Positions 61,968 to 64,000 of a stretch of DNA of 64,000 nt are shown piece by piece. This DNA is from Segetibacter sp. (GTDB lineage Bacteria > Bacteroidota > Bacteroidia > Chitinophagales > Chitinophagaceae), in assembly GCF_025963695.1 (NCBI RefSeq), contig NZ_JAOQAH010000066.1:1-64000 (forward strand). The letters run 5' to 3'. The translations under genes were made by a program, and so were the position numbers. A model generated the notes under the pieces. It saw only the letters and a program-made list of their open reading frames with translations, made no database searches and was not told where the DNA came from. Within the stretch, counting starts at the first letter, position 1, and every line of letters starts with the position of its first letter.

Positions 61968-63659
61968 CTAAGATTGTGCTTTTGTTTGTTGCATTGCTAC
62001 ATAATAGCGCTTTTCTATTATATCAGCCCACGCCGCTGACGAGAAATTTTTGGGTAATGAAACATTCTTCCAGGTTTGGGTTGGAGTAATAGTAAAGCCT
62101 TCTGTTTTATCAGCAATAATAATTGGCAAATTGAAGCCGCTGACGCAGTTGGTCCACCTGAAAAAAATCTTTTGTTTGTTTTTAGAAAAGTAATATTCCA
62201 GCAGGGGCACCTGGGTAGTTCTTAGGTACTGATCAAACACTTTAGAAAAATCTCTGCCACTTTCTTTTGAGATAAAGTCTTCTATCTGCCGGGTTGTAAC
62301 GGTTTCATGATAAAAGGTAGCGTTTAATCCTCTTAAAATATTTCTGAATTTAGTGTCTTCATTAATAGATTGCCTGATGATGTTAAGCATGTTGGATGCT
62401 TTATAATACATGTCGCCGCTGCCTTCTTTATTTACTCCGTAAAAGCCAATAACATTCTTATCGTTTCTTATGTTTTTTCTTATGCCATAATTATAATCCG
62501 CTGCTGCTTTTTTGCCAAACATAGTCTCAGTAAACAAAGTTTCGCTATAGCTTGTGAAGCCTTCGTGTATCCACATGTCAGCCATGTCTTTACTTGTTAT
62601 ACTGTTACCAAACCATTCATGTCCACTTTCATGAATGATGATAAAATCCCATTTTGAACCCCAGCCAGAACCGCTCAAGTCTTTGCCCAGGTATCCGTTT
62701 TCAAATTTATTTCCATAAGCTACTGCGCTCTGGTGTTCCATTCCTAAAAAAGGTGTCTCTACTAATTTGTAACTGTCTTCGTAAAACGGATACTTGCCAA
62801 ACCAGTATTCATGACTTCGAATCATCGGTTTTATCTGTTGAAACTGCTTTTTACCTTTTTCGAGGTTATCATTCAAAACCCAATATTCAAGATCCAGTTT
62901 GCCTCCTTCTCCCATCAAAGTGTCACTCCAATGTGTATACTTTCCTATATTCATAGTAACGTCATAAGAGTTGATCGGATTTTTTACTTGCCACGTCCAT
63001 GTTTTATACCCGCCTTTTGAAGAGGTTACATTTTGTAACCTACCGTTACTAATTGCAACTAAAGTGTCGGGGGCAATTATATGCACGCTCATTCCACTAT
63101 CCGGCTCATCACTTTGATGATCTTTGCATGGCCACCAAACGCTAGCTCCCAATCCCTGGCAGGCGGTGGCAATCCATGGGTTTTTATTCGCGTCATTGCT
63201 CCAAACCAGTCCTCCGTCCCATGGTGCTCTTTTTGCTTCCTTTGGCCTGCCATGATAGTAAATGGTTAGCTTCCTGATACCAGGCGCAAACTTATATTGT
63301 GCAAGGCTATCACGTAAGTAAACATAACACACGTTGTTATCCCTTCTGAACCTATAATTATTATTGTTACCCGTGATGCTGTCGACTACAAGGGGCTGCT
63401 GTAAGTCGATCTGCATGGTATAAACCGGCAGGTCCTCTCTATAAGTGATTGTGTTTTTGCCTTCAATTGTTTCGGCAATAATATCAGGTTGTATAGTCAA
63501 CTCATAACTTATCACATCCCATCCTTTTCTAAATTCTGTAATGCTTCCTCTTAATGTGTCGGCTTTTGTAAAAAAACTTTTTTCTTCCATAAGCTGAGCT
63601 TTAGAAAAAAGCGGGTAAACGAAACAACATACAATCAATAAAATGCCTTTTGACTTCAT
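61968..63659 (-). CDS. M1 family zinc metallopeptidase, exported
   Basis: 563 residues with a Sec signal peptide ending LFSKAQ (about residue 22). The M1 N-terminal beta domain includes 'DVISYELTIQPD' (about 48). The exopeptidase loop is 'TPFLGMEHQSAVAYG' (about 306; GMEH instead of the usual GMEN). The zinc site is 'IIHESGHEWFGNSIT' (HExxH at about 347) with the third ligand Glu in 'MWIHEGFTSYSE' (about 369). The catalytic Tyr is expected near 'YYKASNMLN' (about 419). It trims peptides in the periplasm. Upstream gene of a two-gene unit with the flippase. Confidence 0.93.
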   Translation of the reverse strand: MKSKGILLIVCCFVYPLFSKAQLMEEKSFFTKADTLRGSITEFRKGWDVISYELTIQPDIIAETIEGKNTITYREDLPVYTMQIDLQQPLVVDSITGNNNNYRFRRDNNVCYVYLRDSLAQYKFAPGIRKLTIYYHGRPKEAKRAPWDGGLVWSNDANKNPWIATACQGLGASVWWPCKDHQSDEPDSGMSVHIIAPDTLVAISNGRLQNVTSSKGGYKTWTWQVKNPINSYDVTMNIGKYTHWSDTLMGEGGKLDLEYWVLNDNLEKGKKQFQQIKPMIRSHEYWFGKYPFYEDSYKLVETPFLGMEHQSAVAYGNKFENGYLGKDLSGSGWGSKWDFIIIHESGHEWFGNSITSKDMADMWIHEGFTSYSETLFTETMFGKKAAADYNYGIRKNIRNDKNVIGFYGVNKEGSGDMYYKASNMLNIIRQSINEDTKFRNILRGLNATFYHETVTTRQIEDFISKESGRDFSKVFDQYLRTTQVPLLEYYFSKNKQKIFFRWTNCVSGFNLPIIIADKTEGFTITPTQTWKNVSLPKNFSSAAWADIIEKRYYVAMQQTKAQS

Positions 63660-63751
63660 TATTTAAAAATATGGATTTGTTGGTATACTCAAAGGGTGTA
63701 CTAAGCGGAGCAAGTGTTTTGTAAACCTAACATTTCTACTTCTATTAATCT

Positions 63752-63780
63752 CTCGTTGCGTCGCACTCTTGTGCATTTTG
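63752..63780 (-). repeat. Interspersed dyad repeat, copy 13 (TGCGACGCA type)
   Basis: On the minus strand: CAAAATGCACAAGAG, dyad TGCGACGCA, ACGAGAG. It lies in the gap between the divergent M1 peptidase gene and the truncated gene at the window end. Confidence 0.75.
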
Positions 63781-63921
63781 TTCAACAGTTAGCCAACTTA
63801 ATGCCAATCTTATAGCGCTTACAAAGTTGCCATCTGTTGATAACTAAGTGGCCAAATTAAAGTACTAACAAATGCAATAATTATAGAATATATAAATTAA
63901 ATTAGAAGCAAAATCAGGTAA

Positions 63922-64000
63922 ATGACTAACTCGGTATTTGACAGTTTAGTAAAACTTCAAAAGAAGGGGATCAGCAAGATAGATACCCACGATATTTTCA
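63922..64000 (+). CDS. Start of a possible gene, cut by the window end
   Basis: 26 codons from the ATG at 63922 (MTNSVFDSLVKLQKKG, then ISKIDTHDIF) remain open to the window edge. Divergent from the M1 peptidase gene. The sequence is hydrophilic and coding-like but too short to assign a family. Confidence 0.45.
   Translation, partial: MTNSVFDSLVKLQKKGISKIDTHDIF

Noticed and set aside
62917..62927. Dyad-repeat copy inside the M1 peptidase gene (GTGTCACTCC)
   Set aside because: Only about 9 bases match, without the left flank or CAAC end; likely chance in coding sequence.

Overview
The window looks like a chromosomal segment of a Bacteroidota bacterium, most likely from the Chitinophagaceae/Sphingobacteriales side. 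The reasons are TAnnTTTG-type -7 promoter elements, weak ribosome binding sites, roughly 40% G+C, a b558-type SdhC-SdhA-SdhB operon, long LspA and LepB proteins, and many secreted plant-polysaccharide enzymes and DUF1080/DUF6807/NIPSNAP proteins. No prophage, conjugative element, CRISPR array, rRNA operon or complete insertion sequence was seen.

Layout. 1-3106: sugar-catabolism genes on the minus strand (a Gfo/Idh oxidoreductase cut by the window edge, a TIM-barrel isomerase, a GH88-like hydrolase), interrupted by two tandem-repeat arrays. 3378-10090: an M48 lipoprotein protease, a DUF1080 protein, then a DNA-repair group (uvsE, polA, an Fpg/Nei-type glycosylase). 10224-18065: a glycine-zipper lipoprotein, GH53 galactanase, DUF1080 protein, DUF892 ferritin-like protein, two signal-peptide-bearing RraA-like proteins and an MFS transporter. 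18186-18683: a decayed toxin-antitoxin fusion. 18825-25984: a GH5-like/galactose-mutarotase fusion, a response regulator, a GH63-type hydrolase, a VOC protein, an HMA-like small protein and a DoxX protein. 26446-31179: a GlxA-type regulator, a DUF6807 protein, a D-2-hydroxyacid dehydrogenase and a lipoprotein. 31659-45660: lspA, a frameshifted Gfo/Idh gene, an ABC exporter, DUF433, NIPSNAP, lepB, an MBL-fold hydrolase, an erythromycin-esterase-like protein, a polysaccharide deacetylase, tsaD and an ABC permease. 46036-51860: sdhCAB, VOC, trmN6, hscB and tRNA-Leu(CAA). 52512-56231: a GH127 gene broken by one stop codon, a gene-poor stretch and a solitary cysteine-hydrolase-like protein. 56838-63659: an envelope polysaccharide group (two glycosyltransferases, glmM, a flippase) and an M1 peptidase. 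A truncated gene begins at 63922.

The carbohydrate genes (GH88, GH53, GH5-GalM, GH63, GH127, isomerase, oxidoreductases, MFS) fit growth on plant cell-wall polymers. They are scattered rather than held in one SusCD-type locus; no SusC or SusD gene is present. Housekeeping genes for respiration, lipoprotein processing, protein export, tRNA modification and Fe-S assembly lie between them.

The most unusual signal is a family of at least 13 short interspersed intergenic repeats. They have a dyad core that covaries between TGCGACGCA and TGTGACACA types, and several copies carry a second conserved block at a fixed distance. Other points of note are four genes whose -7 promoter element ends exactly 4 nt before the ATG (possible leaderless mRNAs), a DNA polymerase I without proofreading motifs, a toxin-antitoxin deletion fusion, and three genes with single disabling changes.
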